From Pseudomonas violetae (GTDB lineage: Bacteria > Pseudomonadota > Gammaproteobacteria > Pseudomonadales > Pseudomonadaceae): a stretch of 45,530 nt of DNA. The notes below the pieces were generated by a model, which saw only the letters and a program-made list of their open reading frames with translations, was not told the DNA's origin and did not search any database. Location of the stretch: NCBI RefSeq assembly GCF_023072615.1, contig NZ_JAKNRW010000042.1, forward strand, positions 1 to 45,530. Reading direction: 5' to 3'. Positions 24,381 through 33,578 of this stretch are shown here, piece after piece (within the stretch, counting starts at the first letter, position 1; each line of letters starts with the position of its first letter). Made by a program: the position numbers and the translations under genes.

Positions 24381-26039
24381 ATGTTCAAAGCAAGCCTGCG
24401 TAGCCATCTGACACTCTGGTTTGCCGGGTTGTCGCTGCTCACGTTGGTCAGCGTCGGCTTTTATGTGGGTCAGATTGCCACCCGGCAAATCCAGCAGGCC
24501 AGCGGCAATGCCTTGCTCAATACGGCCAAATCCGCAGCATCGTTACTGGGCGTGCAACTGCAGGAACGGCAACTTGAAGTCTATCTGCTAAGCCGCGCGC
24601 CCCATCTGGAACGCGGTAATCTCGATGACCCGGACATTCTGTTGTCGATGCTGCTGCGCTCGCAGTCGCGCGCCGAATACGCCTGGATGGGCGTGGCGGA
24701 TGCAGACGGCCGGGTGCGCCAGGCGGTCAACGGGCTGCTGGTCAATCAGTCGGTCAAAGAGCGTCCCTGGTTCCAGGCCGGGTTGCGCGCGCCCTACACG
24801 GGTGATCCCCATGAAGCGCTGTTGCTGGCCAAGCTGCTACCGGCCAATTCCACAGGCGAGCCGCTGCGCTTCATCGATTTTGCCGCCCCCATTCACAATG
24901 CCCAGGGCCAGGTGATTGGCGTGCTGGGCGCACATGCGCACTGGAGCTGGGTGACGCGGATTGTCGAGTCGGCCGTGGTGCGCAAAGGCATGAGTCAGGT
25001 CGAGGCGCTGATCGTCGATCACGACGGCCGGGTGCTGTACCCGGAGCAGTCCATGGGGCAACAAGTGCCCGCCGAGCTGCTGACCCGGCAGAACGACAAC
25101 AGTGGGCCGGACTGGTCGGCGGGTGCGGCTTACCTCACCCGCGTAGTCGCAGTGCCAACGCCGGCTAACGCCGGACTGTCGTGGTACATCGCGTTCCGGC
25201 AACCGCTGGATGTAGCGTTGCAGCCGGCGCGGCTGCTGTTTTACAAGTTGCTGGTACTGGGCGTTCTGGCCGCGCTAGTGTTCGGGCTGGTGGCGTACTA
25301 TTTCGCCCAATACCTCAGCCGACCCATCGAACAGCTGGCGCGCTGGGCCAAACAGGTCCATGACCGCCAGCCGGATGTCACCTTCCCGGCGGACAATTCG
25401 GTGCGCGAGATTGCGCAGCTTGGCCAGTCCATCCAGGGCATGACCCAGTCGTTGCTGGACAAGGAAAGCGAACTGCGCGATGCCAACGCGTCGCTTGAGG
25501 CCACGGTCGCCCATCGAACCGCCGCCCTCACCCAGGCCAATGCCGAACTGTTGAAACTGGCGACCCATGATGCACTGACCGGCGTCTACAATCGCCGCCG
25601 CTTTGACGAGAAGCTGGTCGAGTCAAGCCTACTGTACCAGCGCTCTGGACGACCGTTTGCCCTGCTGCTGATCGACGCCGATCACTTCAAGCGCATCAAC
25701 GATACCCATGGCCATGCAGTTGGCGATGAAGTGCTGCATCAGCTGTCGGGCCTGATCAAGGACACCACCCGCGCCACCGACTTCGTGGCCCGTTACGGCG
25801 GCGAGGAATTTGCCGTGCTGTTGCCGGAGGTAGAGGCGCCGGAAAGCCCTGACATCGTCGCCGAAAAGATCCGCGCAGCAGTCGCCGAAGCGACGTTTGC
25901 CTCGGTCGGGCGCGTGACGGTGAGTATTGGCGTCGGTTTAGCCACTTTGTCCGATACCAGCACTACCTCGCTGATCAAGCGTGCCGATCAGCAGCTATAT
26001 AAAGCCAAGGAATCGGGGCGTAACCGGGTAGTTTTTTGA
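24381..26039 (+). CDS. Membrane diguanylate cyclase (periplasmic sensor-HAMP-GGDEF)
   Basis: Makes c-di-GMP from GTP. The 552-residue protein has a first membrane helix (about 10-30), a periplasmic domain of about 250 residues resembling double Cache sensors (AWMGVADADGRVRQAVNG, LRFIDFAAPIHNAQGQVIGVLGAH), a second helix (about 288-310), a HAMP-like linker (LSRPIEQLARWAKQV) and a GGDEF domain. The active-site motif is GGEEF (473-477), and an intact RxxD inhibitory site lies five residues before it (Arg464-Asp467), so the enzyme is predicted to be active and limited by product. ATG 24381 follows GCAGAGATCC. c-di-GMP often controls exopolysaccharide genes in Pseudomonas; a link to the operon here is inference. 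Confidence 0.9.
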   Translation: MFKASLRSHLTLWFAGLSLLTLVSVGFYVGQIATRQIQQASGNALLNTAKSAASLLGVQLQERQLEVYLLSRAPHLERGNLDDPDILLSMLLRSQSRAEYAWMGVADADGRVRQAVNGLLVNQSVKERPWFQAGLRAPYTGDPHEALLLAKLLPANSTGEPLRFIDFAAPIHNAQGQVIGVLGAHAHWSWVTRIVESAVVRKGMSQVEALIVDHDGRVLYPEQSMGQQVPAELLTRQNDNSGPDWSAGAAYLTRVVAVPTPANAGLSWYIAFRQPLDVALQPARLLFYKLLVLGVLAALVFGLVAYYFAQYLSRPIEQLARWAKQVHDRQPDVTFPADNSVREIAQLGQSIQGMTQSLLDKESELRDANASLEATVAHRTAALTQANAELLKLATHDALTGVYNRRRFDEKLVESSLLYQRSGRPFALLLIDADHFKRINDTHGHAVGDEVLHQLSGLIKDTTRATDFVARYGGEEFAVLLPEVEAPESPDIVAEKIRAAVAEATFASVGRVTVSIGVGLATLSDTSTTSLIKRADQQLYKAKESGRNRVVF

Positions 26040-26125
26040 TTCAGGTGCGCCCGCGCTGGTGCAAAATAGGCGCTCGGCCGATAAGCTCTGGCCCTGTCGC
26101 GCAACGCAGTGCAATGAGATTTTAT

Positions 26126-26227
26126 ATGAACACCCAAGTTGAGAAATGTGATGACCCCAAGTTCAGGATTCAACGTGATGGTTTGCGCCATCGCATCATC
26201 CAGCCAACGTCAGGGGTAGCCGCATGA
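26126..26227 (+). CDS. Possible 33-residue leader frame overlapping the amidase start
   Basis: ATG at 26126 opens a frame of 33 codons that ends in an ATGA overlap with the amidase start at 26224. The peptide (MNTQVEKCDDPKFRIQRDG...) has no recognised motif, and its ribosome site is weak. Coupled translation of the amidase or chance are both possible. Confidence 0.2.
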   Translation: MNTQVEKCDDPKFRIQRDGLRHRIIQPTSGVAA

Positions 26228-27924
26228 TCGAGGTCACTGAAGTTTCCATTGCCCAACTGCGGGCCGCGCTCGAATCGGGCCAGACCACGGCCGTCGAATT
26301 GGTCCAGGCTTATCTCGCCAGGGTCGATGCCTATGACGGGCGCGACACGCCTACCGCGCTCAATGCAGTGGTGGTACGTAACCCTGAAGCCCTCGCCGAA
26401 GCGCAGGCATCCGATGAGCGCCGCGCCAAGGGCCAGACCCTCGGCCCGCTCGATGGCATTGCCTATACCGCCAAGGACAGTTATCTGGTCAAGGGGCTGA
26501 CGGCCGCCTCCGGCAGCCCGGCCTTCGTCGACCTCGTGGCCTATCGTGATGCGTTCACCATCGAGCGCCTGCGTGGAGCCGGTGCGATCTGCCTGGGCAA
26601 GACCAATATGCCGCCCATGGCCAATGGTGGTATGCAACGCGGGGTTTATGGCCGTGCGGAAAGCCCGTACAACGCCGCTTATCTCACTGCGCCTTTTGCA
26701 TCGGGTTCCTCCAATGGCGCGGGTACTGCAACGGCGGCCAGTTTCGCCGCATTCGGGTTGGCGGAAGAAACCTGGTCGAGTGGGCGGGGGCCGGCATCGA
26801 ACAACGGCTTGTGTGCCTACACGCCTTCGCGCGGGGTGATCTCGGTGCGCGGGAACTGGCCGCTGACGCCGACCATGGATGTGGTCGTGCCCTTCGCCCG
26901 GACCATGGCGGATCTACTCGAAGTGCTCGACGTGGTGGTCGCGGAAGATCCCGACACCCGTGGCGATCTATGGCGCATGCAGCCCTGGGTCCCGATTCCG
27001 AGCGTGGCCTCGGTGCGTCCCGCGAGCTATCCAGAGCTGGCAGCGAAGGCTGATGCACTGGCCGGGAAACGCCTCGGCGTGCCGCGCATGTACATCAATG
27101 CCGACCCGGAGGCCGGCACAGCTGAAGCGCCCGGCATCGGCGGGCCGACGGGCCAGCGCATCATCACCCGCGACTCGGTGATCGGGCTTTGGCAACAGGC
27201 GCGCCAGGCCTTGGAAGCGGCAGGCGCCGAAGTGATCGAAGTGGATTTCCCGCTGGTGTCCAATTGCGAAGGTGATCGTCCCGGTGCGCCGACGGTGTTC
27301 ACCCGTGGCCTGGTGTCGAAGGAGTTTCTGCACCATGAACTCTGGGACCTGACGGCCTGGGCGTTCGATGATTTCCTGCAGGCCAACGCGGATCCAAAGC
27401 TGAACCGCCTGGTCGACGTCGACGGCCCGCTGATTTTCCCCCACGACCCGGGCACCCTGCCCAACCGCGAAGGTGACCTGGGGGCGGGCATGGACGAGTA
27501 CGTGCGCATGGCCGAGCGCGGCATCACGCCTTGGGACCAGATCACCACGGTGCCCGACGGCCTGCGCGGACTGGAACAGACACGACGCATCGACCTTGAA
27601 GACTGGATGGATCGTCTGGGCCTGGACGCAGTGCTGTTTCCGACAGTCGCTGACGTGGCCCCGGCAAACGCCGATGTTGATCCCCATTCCGCAGACATCG
27701 CCTGGAGTAACGGCGTCTGGGTCGCCAACGGCAACCTCGCCATCCGCCACCTGGGCGTTCCTACGGTCACGGTCCCGATGGGCGTGATGCCGGACATCGG
27801 CATGCCGGTCGGCCTGACCTTTGCCGGTCGCGCCTATGACGATTCGTCGCTGCTACGCCTGGCTAGTGCGTTCGAGTCCACCGGTTCGAAGCGCATGATC
27901 CCGCCGCGAACGCCTGCGTTGTAG
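26224..27924 (+). CDS. Amidase (amidase-signature family)
   Basis: Hydrolyses a C-N amide bond in an unknown substrate. The 566-residue protein has the Ser-cisSer-Lys triad region: Lys84 in AYTAKDSYLVKG, serines at 160-163 in SGSSNGAG, and Ser186 in AEETWSSGRGPAS, which aligns with the usual TGGSIR nucleophile motif but with Trp-Ser in place of Gly-Gly. LGKTNMPPM is also typical. A C-terminal region includes HLGVPTVTVPMGVM. It lacks a signal peptide. The altered GG motif may change the oxyanion hole or substrate range. It starts at ATG 26224 with a GGGTAGCCGC segment upstream, and its TAG stop lies in a REP element. Confidence 0.85.
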   Translation: MIEVTEVSIAQLRAALESGQTTAVELVQAYLARVDAYDGRDTPTALNAVVVRNPEALAEAQASDERRAKGQTLGPLDGIAYTAKDSYLVKGLTAASGSPAFVDLVAYRDAFTIERLRGAGAICLGKTNMPPMANGGMQRGVYGRAESPYNAAYLTAPFASGSSNGAGTATAASFAAFGLAEETWSSGRGPASNNGLCAYTPSRGVISVRGNWPLTPTMDVVVPFARTMADLLEVLDVVVAEDPDTRGDLWRMQPWVPIPSVASVRPASYPELAAKADALAGKRLGVPRMYINADPEAGTAEAPGIGGPTGQRIITRDSVIGLWQQARQALEAAGAEVIEVDFPLVSNCEGDRPGAPTVFTRGLVSKEFLHHELWDLTAWAFDDFLQANADPKLNRLVDVDGPLIFPHDPGTLPNREGDLGAGMDEYVRMAERGITPWDQITTVPDGLRGLEQTRRIDLEDWMDRLGLDAVLFPTVADVAPANADVDPHSADIAWSNGVWVANGNLAIRHLGVPTVTVPMGVMPDIGMPVGLTFAGRAYDDSSLLRLASAFESTGSKRMIPPRTPAL

Positions 27925-28020
27925 AAGCGAGCTCGCTCGCGATGGTCGTTAACGATGACGCGGGCAACCTGAATGCACGCGGCGCCCTTGCGGTTTTCGC
28001 GAGCAAGCTCGCTCCTACAG
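27921..28020. repeat. Pair of inverted REP elements between convergent genes
   Basis: GTAGAAGCGAGCTCGCTCGC (27921 onward) and, in opposite orientation, TTTTCGCGAGCAAGCTCGCTC to CTACAG (27995-28020) form a REP pair about 50 bases apart, as in Pseudomonas REPINs. The TAG of the first copy is the amidase stop codon, and the CTA of the second is the stop codon of the convergent DUF2955 gene. The pair may fold into a cruciform or hairpin and could serve as a bidirectional end signal. Confidence 0.85.
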
Positions 28021-29046
28021 GGCCATCGGGGTGACCGGTAGCGACCGGCGTTGTTCGAGCACATTGACCATCAGGCAGGCATACAGCGTCACGGCGAGGA
28101 AAAGTCCCATGCGTATGGCGAACGCCGTGTAGACGTCTTTACCGGCCACGCTGTCCTGCACCGACTGGCCCAACAGAATGATCATCGTGATCAGGCTGTT
28201 GAGCCAGAAACCCGGGCTCAGACGAGTGGGACTGAGGCGGTAGAGCTTGCGCGCCAGCACCAGGCCGAACAGCAGCGTCCACAGGAAAAACATCCACAGG
28301 TGCACGAACAGGCTCAGCGCACACCAGAACAGGATCGCCAGCAGCCCGCCGAGCAAGGTCGAGCCGACCAGTTCCCGGCCGGCACTGTGGGTGCTGGCGG
28401 TCGAGCTCTGCTGGCCCAGGCCGACGGCCTTGAGAATGATCGGCAGGTAACTGGCCGGATCGATCAACGCCAGCAAGAAGGTCGGCAAGACGATCAGCGT
28501 GGCTCGCAGCGCCACCCGCCCGGTCTCCTCAGATGGCATGGCCGGCGCGCTCGGCGCTGGGGGCGCATCCGCCGGTTCTGGGAATAGCCAATGACTGCAT
28601 GCCACCGCCAGTACAGCCAGCAGTAAGCCTTTGACTAGCGCACCAATGACCATCGCCGCCAGACCGAAGTCGGCAACGCCAGCAGACGAAATCATGGTCA
28701 GGCCGATCACCAGGAACGTGACAATAAGCGCGTTGCCACCGCGCAGCCCGAAACGGAACACCAGAAACAGACTGAGGCCAATCAACAGCACGCCGCTGAG
28801 CGGGTAGTAACGCAAGAGCGGAATCAACAGCAGGCCGCTACCGGTAGTCAGCAACGCCGCCAGCGCCAGCACCAGTGTCGCCTTGAATGGCAGCGGCCGA
28901 TTGAGCGTCGCCAGCAGCAACACTGCCAGCACCGGCGCTACAAAGGGGATCGGCAATCCCAGGCCAAAACTCGCGCCCAGGCACAGCGCGGTGCCTGAGG
29001 CCAAGCGCAGCGCACGCCGAGCCCTGATGATGGATTCAGTAGACAT
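28015..29046 (-). CDS. DUF2955 integral membrane protein (FUSC-like) of a three-part efflux system
   Basis: Inner-membrane protein of 343 residues with about ten hydrophobic segments in two blocks (35-165 and 190-335), separated by a Pro/Ala-rich linker (PEPADAPPAPSAPAMPSEE). It matches the DUF2955 family, related to FUSC/AaeB-type exporters. It is encoded after the HlyD-like gene, which it overlaps by eleven bases, and after a TolC-like gene, so it is probably the inner-membrane exporter of the trio. Aromatic carboxylates are known substrates for AaeB-like proteins, but none can be assigned here. The start is ATG 29046, and the stop lies within a REP element. Confidence 0.8.
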   Translation of the reverse strand: MSTESIIRARRALRLASGTALCLGASFGLGLPIPFVAPVLAVLLLATLNRPLPFKATLVLALAALLTTGSGLLLIPLLRYYPLSGVLLIGLSLFLVFRFGLRGGNALIVTFLVIGLTMISSAGVADFGLAAMVIGALVKGLLLAVLAVACSHWLFPEPADAPPAPSAPAMPSEETGRVALRATLIVLPTFLLALIDPASYLPIILKAVGLGQQSSTASTHSAGRELVGSTLLGGLLAILFWCALSLFVHLWMFFLWTLLFGLVLARKLYRLSPTRLSPGFWLNSLITMIILLGQSVQDSVAGKDVYTAFAIRMGLFLAVTLYACLMVNVLEQRRSLPVTPMAL

Positions 29047-30163
29047 ACGACAGCCAGCTCATGAACCCGAGGAAAAGACGACCGAGGGGATTCAGCGGAT
29101 TGCCCTCTACAGGGAAAGCCATGACTTCAGCCTGGCCCCCGGCACGGATCGCGCGACTGTCGCGTAAGTACTCAGTCGCTTCCCGGGAAAACTCGATGAT
29201 TACCGGAAAGCGCTGCGCCGGGCGCAACCAGTCACGGCTGTTCTGCACGCTGGGCAAGGTCCCGGGTGCCGGCGCCTGACCGACGCTGACCCCGTACCCC
29301 ACGCTGCGCACGCGCCCCTCGAACACCTCTCCCGGCAGCGCATCCAGCACGATCGCCACCGGCGTATCGATCTGGACCAGGCCCAGATTGTTCTCGGTCA
29401 TGTCGGCGCTGACCCACACGTCGTGGATCGCGATCAGGGTCATCACCGGGCCACCGGCAGCGGCGAACTGGCCGGCGTCGGTGCGCAGGTCCGTGACCAA
29501 CCCAGATGAACGTGCGCGCACCTGGGTGTTGGCCAGGTCCAGTTCAGCTTTCGATAACGCGGTAGCCGCACTGCGCAGGGTCGCGTTCTCGTCCTCGCTG
29601 CCGCCCTCCTGTTCCCGGGCACGCTGGACTTCGGCGCGCGCTGCGGCGACCTGGCTCACGGCCTGTTCGCGATTGGCCCGGGAAACTTCCAGCAGGCGCA
29701 CCGAGATGGTCCCCGGATCGTCCCGATATAAGCCTTCAAGGCGCTGATTGTCCTGGCGCGCCTTGAGTTCGTTGGCCTGGGCCGCACGCAGATTGGCCTG
29801 CGCGGCGGCAATGCCCGCAGTGCCGGCGCCGATCTGCCTCCGGGTCGACTCAAGATCGGCCCGCGCCCGATCCACGGCAATCTGATACGGCTGGGGGTCG
29901 ACCTCGAACAGCACCTCGCCGGCCTTCACCTCCTGGTTGTTGCGCACGTTGACTCCAATGACCCGCCCCGCCACTTCCGCCGCCACCGGAATCACAAAGG
30001 CCCCGACCCGTGCCTGCTGCGTATAGGGCGTTAAGCGATCTGCCAGCAGGTACCAGGCCAGGCTCAGGACAATCAACAGCAACACCCACTTGAGACCTCT
30101 GCGGCTTGGATCAGCAGCAGGGGGCGGGGGCGTTTCGGACGAGATCGGGATATCGTCACTCAT
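29036..30163 (-). CDS. HlyD/EmrA-type periplasmic adaptor (membrane fusion protein)
   Basis: Links the inner-membrane exporter with the outer-membrane channel. The 375-residue protein has one N-terminal helix (RGLKWVLLLIVLSLAWYLLAD), the biotinyl-lipoyl-like domain halves (AFVIPVAAEVAGRVIGVNVRNNQEVKAGEVLFEVDPQPY and ARSSGLVTDLRTDAGQFAAAGG), an alpha-hairpin coiled coil between them and a C-terminal beta-barrel. The start I choose is ATG 30163 (MSDDIPISSETP); the in-frame stretch upstream belongs to the TolC-like gene. It overlaps both neighbours. GAGG lies upstream of the ATG. It resembles AaeA/EmrA in architecture. Confidence 0.88.
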   Translation of the reverse strand: MSDDIPISSETPPPPAADPSRRGLKWVLLLIVLSLAWYLLADRLTPYTQQARVGAFVIPVAAEVAGRVIGVNVRNNQEVKAGEVLFEVDPQPYQIAVDRARADLESTRRQIGAGTAGIAAAQANLRAAQANELKARQDNQRLEGLYRDDPGTISVRLLEVSRANREQAVSQVAAARAEVQRAREQEGGSEDENATLRSAATALSKAELDLANTQVRARSSGLVTDLRTDAGQFAAAGGPVMTLIAIHDVWVSADMTENNLGLVQIDTPVAIVLDALPGEVFEGRVRSVGYGVSVGQAPAPGTLPSVQNSRDWLRPAQRFPVIIEFSREATEYLRDSRAIRAGGQAEVMAFPVEGNPLNPLGRLFLGFMSWLSYVY

Positions 30164-31712
30164 GGGTATCGACCTCGTCAGGTTGGGGAAAGGCAGGCTG
30201 GCCAACCGCAGGCTCGTCCAGCAGATCGCCCCAGTCGGTACGCTGTTCCATCTGCCGGCGGGTGGCGGCATCAACCATTGGCTGGGCGCTGTACCAGCCA
30301 CCACCCAAGGCCTTATACAAGGCGATAACATTGCTCAAGGCATTGCTGCGGGCCACCAGGTAATTGTCCTGTTGCTCCAACAGCGCCCGCTGCGCATCCA
30401 GCACTCGCTGAAAGTCCGAATATCCTTCGCGGTATTGCGCGCTGGCCAGCACCAGCGAACGCTTGGCGGCGACCTCGGCCGTGCCCAGGATGCGTTCTCG
30501 TTCAAGGGATTTGATCAGGCCGCCAGCCGCATCATCGGCTTCCCTTGCCGCTTGGCGAACCTTGTCGCGATAGGCTTCGATCAGCTGCTGTAAACGCGCA
30601 TCCTGCACTCGCACGTTATTGCTGATCTGGCCATGGTCGAACACATTCCAGCGCAGGCTCGGACCACCGATCAGGTCCAGGCTGCGCGAGGTGCCATCCA
30701 GTGAGTCGGTGGACCAGACGATACTGCCGAGCAAGGTCAACGAGGGGTAGAAATCGCTCTCGGCCACGCCGATCAGCGCCGACTGCGCAGCCACGTTGAG
30801 CTCGGCGGCACGCACGTCGGGGCGACGCAGCAGCAGGCTGGCGGGCACATCCTGCAACACCGCACGGTCCACCAACGGAATCAGTCCGTCACTCGCCGCC
30901 AACTGCGGCATGCCGCCGGGTGGCTGGCCGATCAGCACAGCCAGGGCATTGCGGGTCCGTTGCAACTGGTCCTCAAGACTGGGGATGGTGCTGAGGGTGC
31001 CCAGGTATTGGGTCCGGGCCTGTTGTAAATCCAGCTCGGCATTCTGCCCGCTATTGAACAGCTTCTCGGTTATCTCGAAATTGCGCTGTTGCTGCCGGGC
31101 ATTTTCTTTTGCCACCCGTAACCGAGCCTCGGTGGTGCGCAATGCAAAGTAGGTGTCCGCCACTTGTGCGCGCAGCAGCACCAGCACGTCTTCATAGTTG
31201 GCACGCGTAGCGAAATAACTGGCGTCGGACGACTCGATCGCACGGCTGAAACGCCCCCAGAAGTCGAGCTCCCACCCCACATCGAAACCCACGCTGTGCT
31301 GCCAGAAGTGGTTATCCTGCGGATTGCTGCCACCGGATTGCCGACGGTTGAAGTACAGGCTGTCGGCACTGACTTGCTGCAACTGCGGATAACGCCCGCT
31401 TTCGGCAATCCCCAACCGCGCCCGGGCTTCCATGACCCGCAGCCCGGCGATTTTAAGATCTGCGTTGCTCGCGTCCGCATCAGCCATCAGGCGATCAAGC
31501 AGTGGATCGTTGAAGACCTGCCACCACTCACGGATGTCCGGGCTCTGTGCGCGATGGCTGGCCTGTTCCAGGGACGGGCTGCTCCAATGCCGGCTCCATG
31601 CTTCGCCCGGCGCCTGGAAATCCGGCCCCAGACGCACGCAGCCGCCCAGGCCGAGCATGCCAAGGAGCAGCAGTTTCCGCGGGCGTAGGAGCAGTGTTGC
31701 ACTTGAGAGCAT
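30156..31712 (-). CDS. Outer-membrane efflux lipoprotein, NodT/OprM-type TolC family
   Basis: Outer-membrane channel of the tripartite system. The 518-residue protein has a lipoprotein signal, with the lipobox LGGC and Cys25, then two OEP repeats: HRAQSPDIREWWQVFNDPLLDRL at the start and PASLLLRRPDVRAAELNVAAQSALIGVAESDFYPSLTL in the middle. These match the RND/NodT group (OprM). It is the first gene of the minus-strand operon. ATG 31712 follows GGAAG at a normal distance. No regulator gene is immediately upstream; a GlxA-type regulator gene lies 680 bases away on the same strand, beyond a small membrane protein gene. The substrate is unknown. Confidence 0.92.
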   Translation of the reverse strand: MLSSATLLLRPRKLLLLGMLGLGGCVRLGPDFQAPGEAWSRHWSSPSLEQASHRAQSPDIREWWQVFNDPLLDRLMADADASNADLKIAGLRVMEARARLGIAESGRYPQLQQVSADSLYFNRRQSGGSNPQDNHFWQHSVGFDVGWELDFWGRFSRAIESSDASYFATRANYEDVLVLLRAQVADTYFALRTTEARLRVAKENARQQQRNFEITEKLFNSGQNAELDLQQARTQYLGTLSTIPSLEDQLQRTRNALAVLIGQPPGGMPQLAASDGLIPLVDRAVLQDVPASLLLRRPDVRAAELNVAAQSALIGVAESDFYPSLTLLGSIVWSTDSLDGTSRSLDLIGGPSLRWNVFDHGQISNNVRVQDARLQQLIEAYRDKVRQAAREADDAAGGLIKSLERERILGTAEVAAKRSLVLASAQYREGYSDFQRVLDAQRALLEQQDNYLVARSNALSNVIALYKALGGGWYSAQPMVDAATRRQMEQRTDWGDLLDEPAVGQPAFPQPDEVDTHE

Positions 31713-31849
31713 GGATGTCTTCCGATGCGACGGTCAGTCAAGCATAGCCACAGAAACCGAATGTCAACGGTCACTATAGAGTGCCAGGTGCTACGCTTTT
31801 TCAAGGTGAGGACGCACGTGACCGGCTCCGCCAAATTGAGGTGAAAACC

Positions 31850-32368
31850 ATGATCTCCGTACCGGGCAGTGCGGCACCCCATTCGGCGGGTTGGCGATTC
31901 AAGCTGGGCATAGGCATTATCTGCTTGATGGCGGGCTCCTGGTTGCTGGTGCCCGTGCTGGCCGCAACCGGCGTTCCCGGTTCCAGGGTCGCCGCCTTGA
32001 CCGGTGTGTTATTCATCAGTAACAAGGTGCTGCTGATCCTGGTCATCGCGATCATGGGCAAGTCCGGATTCCAGCAACTCAAGCGCAGCCTGTTCGGCTA
32101 CATGACCTCTATGGCGCCCAGCATGGATACAGAAGTGGGCCCCTGGCGCCACCGAATCGGCATCGTCATGTTCTGCGTGCCGCTGATTTCGGCTTTTCTC
32201 GAACCCTATGTCGACAACATTTGGCCGGGCCTGCGGCCCAATCTTTGGCAACTGCAGGCGCTGGGCGATGCCATGCTGATTGCCAGCTTCTTCGTGCTCG
32301 GGGGCAATTTCTGGGAAAAATTGCGCGCCCTGTTCATCCGGACCGCGCGGGTTACCAATCCGGGGTGA
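31850..32368 (+). CDS. Small membrane protein (transporter suffix domain type)
   Basis: A 172-residue protein with four hydrophobic segments: GWRFKLGIGIICLMAGSWLLVPVLAATGVPG, AALTGVLFISNKVLLILVIAIMGKSGFQQLK, HRIGIVMFCVPLISAFLEPYV and LGDAMLIASFFVLGGNFWEKLRALF. The pattern fits the family called transporter suffix domain protein, which can stand alone or follow transporters. No activity is known. It is divergent from the efflux operon, sharing its upstream region with it, so it may act with that system. I start at ATG 31850 with GAGGTG upstream, not at the GTG 69 bases earlier. The GlxA-type regulator gene converges on its end. Confidence 0.7.
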   Translation: MISVPGSAAPHSAGWRFKLGIGIICLMAGSWLLVPVLAATGVPGSRVAALTGVLFISNKVLLILVIAIMGKSGFQQLKRSLFGYMTSMAPSMDTEVGPWRHRIGIVMFCVPLISAFLEPYVDNIWPGLRPNLWQLQALGDAMLIASFFVLGGNFWEKLRALFIRTARVTNPG

Positions 32369-32391
32369 TCAGATCGCCCGGTGCTCCAGCG

Positions 32392-33405
32392 CTACTTGAC
32401 CAAGCGCTTTTCCTTGGACGGCCGGTAGCCGAAGTAGGCGCTGTAGCACTTGCTGAAATGACTCGGTGAGACAAACCCGCAGGCCACCAAGACCTCTACC
32501 TGGGACAACTCGGTGTGCTGCAGCAGCCGCCGCGCCTCGGTAATGCGAAGTTCCAGGTAATAGCGTTGTGGCGTGGTGCCCAGTTGCTCTTTGAACAGGC
32601 GCTCGAGTTGCCGCCGTGAACGGCCGGCGTAGACAGCCAGTTGCTCCAGCTCCAGTGGCTCTTCAAGATTGGCGTCCATGAGCTTCACCACCTCGCGCAA
32701 CGGGGCGCTGACACAGATGTTCTCCGCTGGTTTGATCCGCCGGTAACGCGATTCCTCGAATGCCAAGATGTCCTCGACGCCCTCGACCAGGGCTTTGTCG
32801 TAAAGACTCTTTATCCAGTCCAGGGCCATATGGAAGGCACCCGAAGGACTGGACGCGGTAAGCCGGTCGCGATCGATCACATAAGGTTCACTGCTGACCT
32901 GGGTCGCCCGGGAAATCTCCGCGAGCGCCGGGCGGTGTTCCGGATGAATGGCGCAGCGATAGTCGTCGAGCAGACCCGCCTTGCCGAGGAACCAGGCACC
33001 GTTCCACAAGCCAGCGAGCATCACACCCTGCTCCGCTGCCGTCTTGAGCAGAGCGATGAACGCTTCATTGGCCTTGAGCTCGGTTCGATAACCACCACAA
33101 ACCACCAGCAGATCCAGCCCCTTGATGGCTGAACAGTCGAGACGCGCATCCGGGCGAATGACCAATCCCAGATCGCTGATCACCTCGCCGTCGCTCAAGC
33201 CGAAGGTACGCGTGGCAAACACCCCGGGGCGCAGCAAATTGGCGGTGATGAGGGTATCCAGCACTTGCGTAAAGGCCGGTAGCGAGAAATTCTCGAGCAG
33301 CAGGAAACCGCTGCGCACCACCTGAGGTGTCGCGCTGGAGTTGTCATTCAGGTAACGAAGGTTCTTGCCCTTCAACCCTGCGCTGAACTGGCGTCTTTCG
33401 ATCAA
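32392..33405 (-). CDS. GlxA-family transcription regulator (DJ-1/PfpI-like plus AraC domain), variant
   Basis: DNA-binding regulator of 337 residues. An N-terminal DJ-1/PfpI-like domain (about 25-195) is followed by an AraC-type double helix-turn-helix (about 230-330; LEQLAVYAGRSRRQLERLFKEQLGTTPQRYYLELRITEARRLL and CGFVSPSHFSKCYSAYFGYRPS). This family includes regulators of choline, carnitine, arginine and sarcosine use. The site where many members have a cysteine reads AGLWNGAWFLG, so the domain is probably a ligand pocket only. The best start is a TTG at 33405. The target is unknown; the creatinine region and the efflux operon are both possible. Confidence 0.83.
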   Translation of the reverse strand: MIERRQFSAGLKGKNLRYLNDNSSATPQVVRSGFLLLENFSLPAFTQVLDTLITANLLRPGVFATRTFGLSDGEVISDLGLVIRPDARLDCSAIKGLDLLVVCGGYRTELKANEAFIALLKTAAEQGVMLAGLWNGAWFLGKAGLLDDYRCAIHPEHRPALAEISRATQVSSEPYVIDRDRLTASSPSGAFHMALDWIKSLYDKALVEGVEDILAFEESRYRRIKPAENICVSAPLREVVKLMDANLEEPLELEQLAVYAGRSRRQLERLFKEQLGTTPQRYYLELRITEARRLLQHTELSQVEVLVACGFVSPSHFSKCYSAYFGYRPSKEKRLVK

Positions 33406-33578
33406 TGGTCGACCTGCTGTGTGCCGAAAACGAATACGTTATGGGGCGCGTTGATAAAGCGCAATGGCGGTGCCTGCAAAGATACTCGAACCGCTGATTC
33501 TCGTTCCCCGGTGCTACGCTGTGAATGCTTCCCGTAAAGAAATAGCACGCCCTTTTGCAACAGTTCGAGAATCCAGTC

